Positions 1-8,431 are shown, counted from the stretch's first letter. The stretch is 56,232 nt of DNA from Deltaproteobacteria bacterium (GCA_023248955.1 JAHFDP010000018.1:1-56232), one strand, 5' to 3'. Translations and numbers: made by a program. Notes: generated by a model from the sequence alone, not told the origin.

Positions 1-786
1 GAGGACGAAGCGATTTGTGCGGAATTCGAAAAGGGCATTCGCCGACGCGGGATCAAGTTCCACACCGGCGTGAAGATGGAGAAGGTTACCGAGACAGCCA
101 GCGGCGTGGAGATGCTGGTGGCCGATCCAAAGGGCGGCGCGCAGACGCTTTCGGCGGAAATGCTGCTCGTGGCTGTCGGTCGCCGACCGGTCACCGAAGG
201 ACTTGGCCTCGAGAAATTCCCGAAGGTAAAAACGGATCGCGGATTCGTTTTCGTGAATGGAAAAATGCAGACTGGCGAAAGCTGGCTCTATGCCATCGGT
301 GACATCGTGGCGCTCGAAGGGCGACCCCACGCGCAGCTGGCGCACCTCGCCTCGCACGAGGGCGTGCTGGCCGCGGAAGTCATCGCGGGCAAAAGCCCGG
401 CGCACGCGATCAATTACGACCACGTTCCCGGCGCGACCTACTCCGATCCCGAGGTGGCCAGCATCGGCCTCACCGAAAAACGGGCGCGCGAAAAGGGCTA
501 CGCCGTGAAGGTCGGGACGTTCCCCTTCACGGCCATCGCCAAGGCGAAAATTCTTGGCGCCGCCGAGGGAATGGTGAAGATCGTCGCCGATGCGAAGTAC
601 GACGAGGTGCTGGGTGTCCACGCCTGCGGACCGCGCGCGACGGAGTTTATCGCCGAGGCCGGCGCGCTATTGCGCTTGGAAGCCACGACGGAAGAGATCG
701 TGGCCATCATTCACGCGCACCCGACGCTGTCGGAAGCGATGGGCGAAGCGGCGATGGCGGTGAACGGGAAGCCGATTCACGTCTGA
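1..786 (+). CDS. lpdA: Dihydrolipoyl dehydrogenase, 5'-truncated by window edge
   Basis: FAD/NAD disulfide oxidoreductase that reoxidises lipoyl groups of 2-oxoacid dehydrogenase complexes in the cytoplasm. The frame is open from base 1, so about 261 C-terminal residues are present and the N-terminal FAD fold with the redox CxxxxC is outside the window. Visible parts are the FAD-contacting segment YAIGDI followed by AQLAHLASHEG, the interface domain with YSDPEVASIGLTE, and the C-terminal catalytic HAHPTLSEA (the His-Glu pair that completes the partner subunit's active site). The stop overlaps the lipA start by one base (TGATG), so the two are co-transcribed, which fits a lipoate-linked role. 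Mercuric or glutathione reductase is less likely because of the HPTLSE motif and the lipA neighbour. Confidence 0.9.
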   Translation, partial: EDEAICAEFEKGIRRRGIKFHTGVKMEKVTETASGVEMLVADPKGGAQTLSAEMLLVAVGRRPVTEGLGLEKFPKVKTDRGFVFVNGKMQTGESWLYAIGDIVALEGRPHAQLAHLASHEGVLAAEVIAGKSPAHAINYDHVPGATYSDPEVASIGLTEKRAREKGYAVKVGTFPFTAIAKAKILGAAEGMVKIVADAKYDEVLGVHACGPRATEFIAEAGALLRLEATTEEIVAIIHAHPTLSEAMGEAAMAVNGKPIHV

Positions 787-1703
787 TGGCCGGTCTCGTT
801 CAACTCGGCCATCGCGCACCTCGGATTCCAAAACCCGATTGGCTCAAAGTCCGTCTTCCAGGTGGCGAGCGTTACGAATTCGTCAAGCGCACGCTGCGCG
901 AAGCCAAGCTGGTCACCGTTTGTGAAGAGGCGAGCTGCCCCAACATGGGCGAATGCTGGGGCGGCGGCACAGCCACGGTAATGCTCATGGGCGAAGTGTG
1001 CAGCCGCGCCTGCCGCTTCTGCGACGTGACGCCGGGCCATCCGGGGGCGCTCGATCCCGACGAGCCGCGCCACCTGGCGGAAGCGATCGCGCGGCTGTCG
1101 CTCGACTACATCGTGGTAACGAGCGTCAACCGCGACGAGTTGCCAGACGGCGGCGCTGGCCATTTTGCCGAGGCGATTTCCGAGCTCAAAGCGCGCTGCC
1201 CGGAAACGCTGGTGGAAGTCTTGATTCCCGATTTCCAAGGCAACGCCGCGGCGCTCGAAAAAATCGTGCAGGCCGCGCCGGACGTGGCCGCGCACAACGT
1301 GGAGACCGTGCGCCGCCTGACGCCGCGCGTGCGTGATGCGCGGGCCAGCTACGATCAATCGCTGGCGGTGCTGGACCTGCTCAAGCGCCGCGGCATGCGC
1401 ACCAAGACGTCGATCATGATGGGGCTCTCAGAGACGGACGACGAAGTGCGCGAGGCGATGCATGATTTGCGCGAAGTGGGCACCGACATTTTGACGCTCG
1501 GCCAGTACTTGCGCCCAAGTGACTGGCATCTGCCGGTGCAGGAGTACATTCATCCGGACCGCTTTGCCGCGCTGGCAAAAGAAGGCGAAGCGCTGGGGTT
1601 TGCGTTCGTCGCCGCGGGGCCGCTGGTCCGATCGAGCTACCGCGCGGGCGAATTTTTCCTACGCAAATGGGTCCGCGGCGAGCGCGAAACGGCGCCCGTT
1701 TAG
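786..1703 (+). CDS. lipA: Lipoyl synthase (radical SAM)
   Basis: Inserts two sulfurs into octanoyl groups on lipoyl domains, using a radical-SAM 4Fe-4S cluster and a sacrificial auxiliary cluster. At 305 residues it has the usual length. The auxiliary-cluster cysteines are C46, C51 and C57 (CEEASCPNMGEC), the radical-SAM motif is C72xxxC76xxC79, and the conserved C-terminal RSSY (about 282-285) supplies the serine ligand of the auxiliary cluster. The ATG overlaps the lpdA stop, which fixes the start and indicates an operon. It converges on the CADD-like gene with only 2 bases between the stop codons. No octanoyltransferase (lipB) is visible nearby. Confidence 0.97.
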   Translation: MAGLVQLGHRAPRIPKPDWLKVRLPGGERYEFVKRTLREAKLVTVCEEASCPNMGECWGGGTATVMLMGEVCSRACRFCDVTPGHPGALDPDEPRHLAEAIARLSLDYIVVTSVNRDELPDGGAGHFAEAISELKARCPETLVEVLIPDFQGNAAALEKIVQAAPDVAAHNVETVRRLTPRVRDARASYDQSLAVLDLLKRRGMRTKTSIMMGLSETDDEVREAMHDLREVGTDILTLGQYLRPSDWHLPVQEYIHPDRFAALAKEGEALGFAFVAAGPLVRSSYRAGEFFLRKWVRGERETAPV

Positions 1704-1705
1704 TA

Positions 1706-2374
1706 CTAAGCCGCCATCCGCACGTTCGCGGCGCGGCAGACGCCGTCGAGGATTCCATTCACCGCGGCCAGCGTCTCCTCTACGCCAGCGCGCGCTGCCC
1801 CCAGATCCGCCTTCGCCAGCATCGTCCGCTCGACTTCAGCGTGAATCGTATCCGCCGAAAGGTGCTCGGTGAAAAACGAAATCGCTCGTGCGTTGTCGAT
1901 GCCGTAGTGGGCAGCTAGCCCTTCGAGCTTGGTCTTCGCCACCGCCGGAATTTGCGACTCGTACGCGTAAAGCGCCGCCACGCCCGCATCGAAGCCCTGC
2001 CGCTGCGTCGCGGCCAGCATCCGCTCCACGCAAGCGATTGTCTCGGGTAACGGCTCCTCGGCAAAAACTTCGTCGCGCGAAACGCCCAGCGACTCGCAGA
2101 AACGCAGCCACAATTCTGCATGCGACGTTTGGCCGCCCTCCTCCGTCACCAGATTCTCGAGCAGCTCACGCCGCACCGACGTGTCGGCACACTGCGAATG
2201 CACGCCCGAAACGTAACGCGGAAACGCCTCGACCTGCCAGTAGTACTGCTTGGCGTAGGTCTTGAGCTGATCCATCGTCAACGTTCCGTCGCTCCACGCG
2301 CGGTAAAACGGATGCAGCAAAAGATGGCGCGCGGCGATGCGGGAATCGAGATCAGCAACGAGATTGGGCGTCAT
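1706..2374 (-). CDS. CADD-type p-aminobenzoate synthase candidate (heme-oxygenase-like diiron protein)
   Basis: 222-residue all-helical protein of the TenA/PqqC/CADD superfamily. Counting residues against Chlamydia CADD as remembered, all six diiron ligands are present with identical spacing: E78, H85, E139, H171, D175, H178. The residues proposed to be consumed when CADD makes p-aminobenzoate from its own side chains are also kept: Y24 (CADD Tyr27) and K149 (CADD Lys152). Y40 and Y138 also align. The known role of the family is an oxygen-dependent, self-sacrificing route to the folate precursor pABA that bypasses pabABC. Activity here is inferred from residue conservation. The gene is convergent with lipA and has no obvious operon partner. 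A generic TenA-like thiaminase is the alternative, but TenA lacks the metal-ligand set. Confidence 0.85.
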   Translation of the reverse strand: MTPNLVADLDSRIAARHLLLHPFYRAWSDGTLTMDQLKTYAKQYYWQVEAFPRYVSGVHSQCADTSVRRELLENLVTEEGGQTSHAELWLRFCESLGVSRDEVFAEEPLPETIACVERMLAATQRQGFDAGVAALYAYESQIPAVAKTKLEGLAAHYGIDNARAISFFTEHLSADTIHAEVERTMLAKADLGAARAGVEETLAAVNGILDGVCRAANVRMAA

Positions 2375-2446
2375 GGCGAGCTCCTATTTTGAAAGGGATG
2401 GGAAACTCTACACCGAGGGTCTGACATCGCGCACGGCAAAAGGTGT

Positions 2447-2863
2447 TCAACCCAGAAACGGATTCTCGATCACCAGCGCTCCAAACCGCTGCCCGTGTTG
2501 CAAATCTTCGGTGAGCAGCCGGGTGCACTTGGCCGCCAGCGCCGTCTCGATGACCAGCGCATCCCAGAACGAAGCCATCTCCCGCCGCGCACGGACCATG
2601 GCCGCCGTAATGGCCGGCACGTCGACAAGCTGGACCGTCAGGTCCGAGAGCGCGTTCACCGCCACCTCGGCATCCTTTGCGGAGAGCTTTGGCTTGAGCC
2701 CGCGCGTGAGTGCTGTGTACGTTTCCGCGAGAATCTGCGTGCTCACGACGGCGCCTTCGAGCGCGGCGAGAACCTCCTGCGCGCGCGCACGCTTCTTGGG
2801 TTCGCCCGCGTCGAACGCATAGACGAGAACGTTGGTGTCGAGAAAAACGTGCTCACCGCGCAT
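2447..2863 (-). CDS. vapC: VapC-type PIN-domain toxin (module 1)
   Basis: 138-residue PIN-domain ribonuclease, probable toxin of a type II toxin-antitoxin pair. The acidic residues of the PIN fold are visible: the N-terminal LDTNVLVYAFD, a Glu in LAETYTAL, an Asp in SFWDALVIETA, and a late Asp in LLTEDLQHGQ. The start at 2863 (MRGEHVFLDTN) puts the LDTN strand at the N terminus as usual and overlaps the antitoxin end by 11 bases; a longer upstream reading frame adds only antitoxin shadow. The target RNA cannot be told from sequence. Confidence 0.85.
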   Translation of the reverse strand: MRGEHVFLDTNVLVYAFDAGEPKKRARAQEVLAALEGAVVSTQILAETYTALTRGLKPKLSAKDAEVAVNALSDLTVQLVDVPAITAAMVRARREMASFWDALVIETALAAKCTRLLTEDLQHGQRFGALVIENPFLG

Positions 2864-3092
2864 GGAGATCGTCACGCGTCCAACTTCGTTTTTCTCGGCG
2901 GCCCGATCGACGGCCAGTCCGCTTGGCGAGCTCGACAAACGTCTTGAGCGCGCGCCGCTGACGACCTTCACCGGCGGTTAGTTCTTCAAGGTAGAGCCGG
3001 ACCAGCGCGTTCACGGTGGTGTGAGACTTGAACGCTTGCATGCGCGCTTTTTCGAGCAGCTTGTCGTCTATCGCCAGCGTCAGATTCGCCAC
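2853..3092 (-). CDS. vapB: Ribbon-helix-helix antitoxin (VapB-like, module 1)
   Basis: 79-residue protein that starts with a short beta strand (ANLTLAIDD) followed by helices (KLLEKARMQAF, TTVNALVRLYLEEL), the ribbon-helix-helix DNA-binding pattern; its basic C-terminal tail would bind the toxin. The start is GTG at 3092. It lies upstream of and overlaps the PIN toxin, the usual order for autorepression. A near-perfect 21-bp palindrome abuts the start codon. Confidence 0.8.
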   Translation of the reverse strand: MANLTLAIDDKLLEKARMQAFKSHTTVNALVRLYLEELTAGEGRQRRALKTFVELAKRTGRRSGRREKRSWTRDDLHAR

Positions 3093-3093
3093 A

Positions 3094-3114
3094 GGTTATG
3101 TGTAACACGTAACC
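3094..3114. promoter_or_regulatory. Palindromic operator candidate for vapBC module 1
   Basis: A 21-bp palindrome of the form GGTTA-n-GTGT-n-ACAC-n-TAACC, with mismatches only at three symmetric or central positions, immediately upstream of the antitoxin GTG. It has the position and symmetry expected of the antitoxin's own binding site. No clear Shine-Dalgarno sequence lies between it and the start, so translation may be leaderless or weak. Confidence 0.5.
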
Positions 3115-3227
3115 CGTGGATAGCAATGCGACTGAAGCCGACGCTGGTCGAAACGTGACGACAAAAAGCGAATCCTGGCCAGTCGTCAAATACGGCCCGC
3201 GCGAAGGCCAGCCGCGCTGGCGAGCGC

Positions 3228-3292
3228 GGGCGGGGGGTGCGGGGGGGACGCAGCCATCAGCGGGCGGAGCCACCCAAATTCGGGTCCCCCCC
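3228..3292 (+). repeat. G-rich tract and 9-bp-arm hairpin upstream of lhr
   Basis: A run of closely spaced G tracts (GGG, GGGGGG and GGGGGGG within about 22 bases) is followed by a C tract. The arms GGGGGGGAC (3241-3249) and GTCCCCCCC (3284-3292) are perfect inverted repeats around a 34-base spacer, ending seven bases before the lhr ATG. The + strand could form a G-quadruplex or the mRNA a hairpin occluding the start; either would affect lhr translation. Function is inferred only from shape and position. Confidence 0.45.
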
Positions 3293-3298
3293 GATCTA

Positions 3299-6200
3299 AT
3301 GTCAGACCCACCTGTTATAGGAAATCTCGTGCTCGATACCTTCCATCCGCTGGTCGCCACCTGGTTCCGCGAACGGTTCGGCACGCCCACCGAACCGCAA
3401 GCGCTCGGCTGGCCTACCATCGCCGCAGGGCGCGACACGCTCATCGCCGCGCCGACCGGCTCGGGCAAGACCCTGGCCGCGTTTCTTTTTTGTCTCGACA
3501 AACTGGTGCGCGAGGCGCTCGACGGCCGACTCGCGGACGAGACGCAGGTCGTCTACATCTCGCCACTCAAGGCGCTCGGCAACGATATTGAGAAGAATCT
3601 GGAAGTTCCGTTGCGAGAGCTGACCGAAGCGGCCGCCCGCGCGGGGCTTGCACTTCCGGAGATTCGCACTTTCGTCCGCACCGGCGACACGCCCGCCAGC
3701 AAGCGCGCGGCCATGCGCAAACGGCCACCGCACATTCTCATCACCACGCCCGAGTCGCTCTACCTGCTCCTGACGTCCGAGAGCGGGCGCAAGATGCTGG
3801 CGCCAGCGCACACGGTCATCGTCGACGAGATTCATGCGGTAGCGCGGGACAAGCGCGGCGCGCATCTGGCACTTTCGCTGGAGCGGCTCGATGCGCTCTG
3901 CGGCGGTCGTCTCACGCGCATCGGCCTCTCGGCCACCCAGTCGCCCATCGAGGAGATCGCGCGGTTTCTGGTGGGCAGCGCGCACGTCAGCGCCGAGGGA
4001 ATTCCCGACTGCGCCATCGTCAATACCGGCCATCGACGACCGATGGATCTGGCCATCGAAGTTCCGAGCCAGGAGCTTTCATCGGTCGCTTCCAACGAGC
4101 AGTGGGACGAGACGTACGACCGCGTGGCGGAGCTCGTCGGCGCGCACAAATCGACGCTCATCTTCGTCAATACGCGGCGCCACGTGGAACGTGCGTCGCA
4201 TGCGCTGGGAGCGCGGCTCGGCAAGGACAACGTTGCGGCGCACCATGGAAGTCTTTCGCGCCTCACGCGGCTCAAGGCGGAACAATCGCTGAAAACGGGT
4301 GCGGCGAAAGCCGTGGTGGCCACCGCTTCGCTGGAGCTGGGCATCGACGTGGGCCACGTGGAGCTCGTCGTGCAATTCGGATCGCCACGCGCGTTCGGGG
4401 TTGCGTTGCAACGCATCGGCCGCTCGGGCCACTGGCGCGGTGCCACGCCCAAGGGACGACTCTTTCCCGGCACGCGCGATGAGCTGGTCGAATGCGCCGC
4501 GGTGGTTCGCGGACTCAGGGCCGGCGCGCTCGAGCGAACGACGATTCCGTCGGCGCCACTCGATGTATTAGCGCAGCAGATCGTCGCCGAATCTTCGTGC
4601 CGCGATTTGGGTGAGGACGATCTGTTTTCGCTCGTGCGCCGAGCCTGGCCCTACCGTGCGCTCCTCCGAAAAGATTTCGATGACGTGATCGTCATGCACG
4701 CCGAGGGTGTGGCCACGCGACGCGGCCGCAGCATGGCGCTCCTCCATCGCGACGGCGTGCACCACATTCTCAAAGGCCGGCGCGGCGCGGGGCTGGCGGC
4801 GCTCACTTCTGGCGGTGCCATTCCCGACACGGCGCAATACGCGGTGGTCGCCGAACCCGACGGTTTGCAGGTCGGCACGCTCGACGAAGACTTCGCCATC
4901 GAGAGCATGGCCGGCGACATCTTCCAGCTCGGAAATACATCGTGGCGCATTCGCCGCGTCGAGGCTGGGCGCGTGCGCGTCGAAGACGCCGGCGGCGCGG
5001 CACCGACGATTCCCTTCTGGCTCGGCGAAGCGCCGGGCCGCAGTCCGGAGCTATCCGGAGCGGTATCGTTGCTACGCGAAGAGATCGAACAACGCCTGAT
5101 CGCGAACGACGCCGCGAGCGAGCCAGGGGACGGAGCCAGCCCCGCGCTGCCGGATGGCGGGCGACGGGTCCCCCTCGCTGACACCGCGACGTGGCTAGCG
5201 GATGCCTCGAGCATGCCCCCTGCGGGCGCCGCGCAAGCCGTGGCCTACCTTGCCGCTGGCCGAGCCGCGCTTGGCGCATTGCCGACGCAAAAGACACTCG
5301 TTGCCGAGCGCTTCTTCGACGAAGCCGGCGGCATGCAGCTCATCATCCACGCGCCGTTCGGAATGCGCATCAATCGCGCCTTCGGTCTCGCGCTGCGCAA
5401 ACGTTTCTGCATGAACTTCGATTTCGAGCTGCAAGCCGCGGCAACGGACGATGCGGTCCTCCTCTCGCTCGGGCCGCAGAACAGCTTTCCGCTGGAATCG
5501 ATCTCTGATTTTCTTTCGCCCAACGGTCTCGAGGTGGCGTTGACCAAAGCCGCGCTGCAAGCGCCCATGTTCGGCGTGCGTTGGCGCTGGAATGCCACGC
5601 GGTCGTTGGCGGTGCTGCGTTCGTCCGGCGGAAAGCGAACGCCGCCCAACATCCTGCGTATGCGCGCGGAAGACCTGCTCGCGGCCGTGTTTCCCGAGCA
5701 GCTCGCCTGCCAAGAAAACGCCACGGGTCCGCGCTTCGAAGAGCTGCCCGATCATCCGCTCGTCAAAGAGACGCTGCACGACTGCCTGAACGAAGCGATG
5801 GATCTGCCTGCACTCACGCGGCTTTTCACGCAGATTGCGAATGGCGACGTTCGTATCGTGGCGCGCGACACGCCGGAGCCGTCGCCGCTCTGCCACGAAA
5901 TTCTGCACGCGCGGCCTTACGCGTTCCTCGATGACGCGCCGCTCGAGGAGCGCCGTGCCCGCGCCGTGGCCACGCGGCGATCGCTTCCGCCGACGGAAAT
6001 TCCGCTCGGCGCGCTCGATCCAGCGGCGATTTCCGAGGTGGCCGCGCAGGTGTGGCCCGACATTCGCGACGCGGACGATCTCCACGATGCACTGCTCAAC
6101 TTCGTCCTTCTGCCGGACGCGGAGACGGCGGCCTGGGACGATCAGCTTCAAGACCTCGTCACCACCGGCCGCGCCGCACGCATCGTCAATGGCGGTCCAG

Positions 6201-7762
6201 ACGCGTGGGTCGCCGCGGAGCGTCTTTCGCTCGCGCGCGCCGCGTTTCCGGATGCCGTGCTCGAACCTGCGATTGCGGCAACCAGCAGCTCCGATGCGAC
6301 GATCGAAGAAGCCGACGTGCCGATTGTCCGTGGGTGGATCAGCGTTCTTCCGCCAATGCGATCGGGTGAACTCGCCGCGCGCCTGCAAATTCCATCCGAT
6401 CGCGTGGAGTCCGCGCTTCTCCGTCTCGAATCGCAAGGCCTCGTCCTGCGCGGCCCCGAAAAACCCGAACCAACTTTTTGCGAACGATCGATCCTGGCGC
6501 GCATTCACCGCCTGACGCTCGGCCGCTTGCGCCGTGAAATCGCGCCGGTCTCCACCGCCGACTTCATGCGCTTTTTGGCGCGCTGGCAACACGCGCACGA
6601 GGGCACGCAAGTCCACGGCCCGCGCGGTCTGCTCGAGGTCATTCGGCAGCTGCAAGGCTTCCAAATCGCTGCCGGCGCCTGGGAGCGCGACGTACTGCCC
6701 GCGCGTGTGGCGAACTACGATCCACAGTGGCTCGACCATCTCTGCCTCACCGGCGAAGTCGCTTGGGGACGGCTCTGCCCGACGCGCGCCGAGGACGACA
6801 ACGGCGAACCGGTGCGCCGCGCGACGCCGACACGCGCCGCGCCGATTACGCTGGTTTTGCGCAGCGACCTCCCATGGCTGCTCGCCGCTTCGGCGGATCC
6901 ACAAGGCCCGGCGCCGCTCGGCGCATCGGCTGCCGCGCTACTGGAGGTGCTCGCCAAACGCGGCGCGTCCTTCCTCGGCGAATTGGTCACCGCCATCCAC
7001 CGCACGCCGGCAGAGCTCGAGCAGGCATTGTGGGAGCTTGTCGCGGCGGGCGAAGTCACCTGCGACGCCTTCGCGGGCGTGCGCGCACTCATCGGTCCGC
7101 CACCGCGAAAAGTTCCGCGGCAGATGCGCGGACCGCTCGAGCGATGGGCGCCACGTCACTCGCGCGAAAACGCCGCCCGCGGCGGCGGACGCTGGACGAT
7201 CCTACGACCGCGTGAGGTCGCGAACGAAAATCCGGAAACTCCCCTCCCCCCTTTGCGGGGGAGGGTCAGGGTGGGGGGATCAGCCAATGAAGCTTCGACA
7301 GAGAACGCCCCGCCCAAACCCCGCGCCATCGAACGCCGCAACCCGTTCGACGTTGCTCCCGAAATCGAGCTCCTCGCCGCGCAATACCTTCGTCGCTACG
7401 GCGTGGTCTTCCGCGATCTCCTCGCCCGCGAGCCACGCTGCCCGCCGTGGCGCGATCTCCTGCTCGTCTACCGTCGCCAAGAAGCGCGCGGCGAATTGCG
7501 CGGCGGCCGCTTCGTCGATGGTTGGGCCGGCGAACAGTTCGCGCTGCCGGAGGCCGTGGAAGCGATTCGCGCGGTGCGGCGATTGGGAACGCGCAGTGAG
7601 CGGCTCGAAGTCTCCGCAGCCGACCCGCTTAACTTCTCCGGCATTCTGCTCCCGGGCGAGCGCGTCCCCGCGGTGATGGGACAACGTCTTTTGCTCGTCG
7701 ATGGGATGCAGGAACGAAGCGAGCAGCCAATGTTCGCCGTTGCGAGCGAGCCGCTGCATTAG
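3299..7762 (+). CDS. lhr: Lhr-family large superfamily 2 ATP-dependent helicase
   Basis: 1487-residue DNA helicase of the Lhr (large helicase-related) family, a 3'-5' translocase implicated in DNA repair. Visible motifs are motif I APTGSGKTLAAF, motif II DEIH (VIVDEIHAVARDKRGAHLALS), motif III SATQSP, then the C-terminal RecA domain with FVNTRRHVE and motif VI QRIGRSGHW. A long winged-helix/Lhr-core and C-terminal region follows, so this is the full-length form (about 1500 residues) and not Lhr-core only. The chosen ATG gives MSDPPVIGN; a GTG at 3116 is in frame but would translate a G-rich hairpin region. Residues encoded at about 7239-7280 ([13 protein letters not shown]) are a palindromic genomic repeat read in frame, an insertion between the helical tail domains. 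Confidence 0.95.
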   Translation: MSDPPVIGNLVLDTFHPLVATWFRERFGTPTEPQALGWPTIAAGRDTLIAAPTGSGKTLAAFLFCLDKLVREALDGRLADETQVVYISPLKALGNDIEKNLEVPLRELTEAAARAGLALPEIRTFVRTGDTPASKRAAMRKRPPHILITTPESLYLLLTSESGRKMLAPAHTVIVDEIHAVARDKRGAHLALSLERLDALCGGRLTRIGLSATQSPIEEIARFLVGSAHVSAEGIPDCAIVNTGHRRPMDLAIEVPSQELSSVASNEQWDETYDRVAELVGAHKSTLIFVNTRRHVERASHALGARLGKDNVAAHHGSLSRLTRLKAEQSLKTGAAKAVVATASLELGIDVGHVELVVQFGSPRAFGVALQRIGRSGHWRGATPKGRLFPGTRDELVECAAVVRGLRAGALERTTIPSAPLDVLAQQIVAESSCRDLGEDDLFSLVRRAWPYRALLRKDFDDVIVMHAEGVATRRGRSMALLHRDGVHHILKGRRGAGLAALTSGGAIPDTAQYAVVAEPDGLQVGTLDEDFAIESMAGDIFQLGNTSWRIRRVEAGRVRVEDAGGAAPTIPFWLGEAPGRSPELSGAVSLLREEIEQRLIANDAASEPGDGASPALPDGGRRVPLADTATWLADASSMPPAGAAQAVAYLAAGRAALGALPTQKTLVAERFFDEAGGMQLIIHAPFGMRINRAFGLALRKRFCMNFDFELQAAATDDAVLLSLGPQNSFPLESISDFLSPNGLEVALTKAALQAPMFGVRWRWNATRSLAVLRSSGGKRTPPNILRMRAEDLLAAVFPEQLACQENATGPRFEELPDHPLVKETLHDCLNEAMDLPALTRLFTQIANGDVRIVARDTPEPSPLCHEILHARPYAFLDDAPLEERRARAVATRRSLPPTEIPLGALDPAAISEVAAQVWPDIRDADDLHDALLNFVLLPDAETAAWDDQLQDLVTTGRAARIVNGGPDAWVAAERLSLARAAFPDAVLEPAIAATSSSDATIEEADVPIVRGWISVLPPMRSGELAARLQIPSDRVESALLRLESQGLVLRGPEKPEPTFCERSILARIHRLTLGRLRREIAPVSTADFMRFLARWQHAHEGTQVHGPRGLLEVIRQLQGFQIAAGAWERDVLPARVANYDPQWLDHLCLTGEVAWGRLCPTRAEDDNGEPVRRATPTRAAPITLVLRSDLPWLLAASADPQGPAPLGASAAALLEVLAKRGASFLGELVTAIHRTPAELEQALWELVAAGEVTCDAFAGVRALIGPPPRKVPRQMRGPLERWAPRHSRENAARGGGRWTILRPREVANENPETPLPPLRGRVRVGGSANEASTENAPPKPRAIERRNPFDVAPEIELLAAQYLRRYGVVFRDLLAREPRCPPWRDLLLVYRRQEARGELRGGRFVDGWAGEQFALPEAVEAIRAVRRLGTRSERLEVSAADPLNFSGILLPGERVPAVMGQRLLLVDGMQERSEQPMFAVASEPLH
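7239..7280 (+). repeat. Palindromic repeat family A, copy inside the lhr coding sequence
   Basis: C-rich arm CCCCTCCCCC, short loop, then GGGGGAGGGTCAGGGTGGGG. The same element occurs upstream of xseA (39144-39183) and four times between oppD and oppF (44155-44372). Here it sits inside the helicase gene and is translated in frame, without interrupting the reading frame. Confidence 0.8.
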
Positions 7763-7857
7763 CATCCGTCATGGCCGGCCGCAGAGCCTGGCTATGAATA
7801 AACCAACAATCCCGAAGGTGAAGCGACCCCAGAAAAAACTGGCGCAGCAAAGGCCGG
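7763..7857. repeat. Degenerate family B palindromic repeat downstream of lhr
   Basis: The short gap between the convergent lhr and four-helix-bundle genes contains GTCATGGCCGG near 7768 and the near-complement CCGGTCATGAC near 7853. These are decayed ends of the GTCATGGCCGGG-type palindrome seen intact at 32258-32291. It may act as a bidirectional terminator. Confidence 0.4.
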
Positions 7858-8199
7858 TCATGACCGAAGTGCTTTGAGCATCTGCTTGAGCCTAACAGCC
7901 AAGGCCTGAATGGCCAGCGCCTGCTCTTCGGTCATCGCCCCGATGGCGGAAGCCAAATCGATCGCACCGGCGGTTTCATGAAGTGAGTTATTGGACTGCA
8001 CGAAATACTTTCGCCGCAGCGCCGCGCTGTCATTGGGCAGACCCTCGCAGAGATTCAAGAACGCGCTCTTGGCCGCCCGCGTGGCCTGATCTCTAAGTTC
8101 TGCATCCCGGATGTCCGCCAAATGCACGAGCCGCGCGATTTCCCGCGCCACCCGGTAGGCATCCATCCTTTGAAAGGGCATCAAAGTTTCCTTCTCCAT
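7858..8199 (-). CDS. Four-helix-bundle protein (23S rRNA intervening-sequence protein family)
   Basis: 113-residue small helical protein with the family pattern PFQRMDAYRVAREIARLVHLAD, then LRDQATRAAKSAFLNLCEGL and a C-terminal helix ending LKQMLKALRS. Related proteins are encoded in intervening sequences of some 23S rRNA genes or as stand-alone genes, and their function is unclear. The start is either 8199 (MEKETLMPF) or the internal Met at the MPFQRM segment; the first codons fall in the left arm of a 27-bp inverted repeat (8186-8212). A decayed copy of its 5' end lies in the duplicated block at 8522-8778. No 23S rRNA sequence is near, so this is a stand-alone copy. Confidence 0.8.
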   Translation of the reverse strand: MEKETLMPFQRMDAYRVAREIARLVHLADIRDAELRDQATRAAKSAFLNLCEGLPNDSAALRRKYFVQSNNSLHETAGAIDLASAIGAMTEEQALAIQALAVRLKQMLKALRS

Positions 8200-8426
8200 T
8201 TTGTCGACCTCCTCGCCCTCGGGCGGCGCCAGCCGGAGGTCGACAAAATGGAGAAGGAAACGTCCACCACGAAAACCAAATCAATAACCGAGGCCAACTG
8301 ATCTAGAGCGACCGATCTGATCGAACATCGATGTCGTGGTCGAGGTCGATCATCGCGCGGTCGACCGGTCGCGGTCGATCATCGCGGACGCGGACGCGGG
8401 CGATTTCCTCGAGGTCGATGGCGTCC
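8168..8426. repeat. Direct repeat copy 1 (about 259 bp) with a 27-bp-arm hairpin
   Basis: First copy of a direct repeat also present at 8522-8778. It contains a perfect 27-bp inverted repeat (8186-8212 and 8235-8261) around a GC-rich 22-base loop, then a tract rich in CGATC/GGTCGA words, and ends in GATTTCCTCGAGGTCGATGG. The left hairpin arm holds the first codons of the four-helix-bundle gene. On the + strand the right arm starts a 17-codon open frame (from 8249) kept in both copies but with mostly amino-acid-changing differences, so it is not counted as a gene. Confidence 0.85.
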
Positions 8427-8431
8427 TATTC

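Noticed and set aside
3116-3298. N-terminal extension of Lhr from the GTG at 3116
   Set aside because: The translated segment covers a G-rich hairpin and part of the vapB operator and resembles no Lhr sequence; the ATG at 3299 is preferred, but not proven.
5195-6904. 569-codon open frame on the minus strand within lhr
   Set aside because: Arg/Pro/Gly-rich antisense shadow of a GC-rich gene; no domain, no leader, and Lhr motifs on + are unambiguous.
7858-8199. Diversity-generating retroelement via an Avd-like four-helix-bundle protein
   Set aside because: No reverse transcriptase and no template/variable repeat pair were found nearby.
8249-8302. 17-codon ORF (MEKETSTTKTKSITEAN) present in both direct-repeat copies
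   Set aside because: Most differences between copies change amino acids, and no leader is seen; it is the hairpin arm mirroring the minus-strand gene start.
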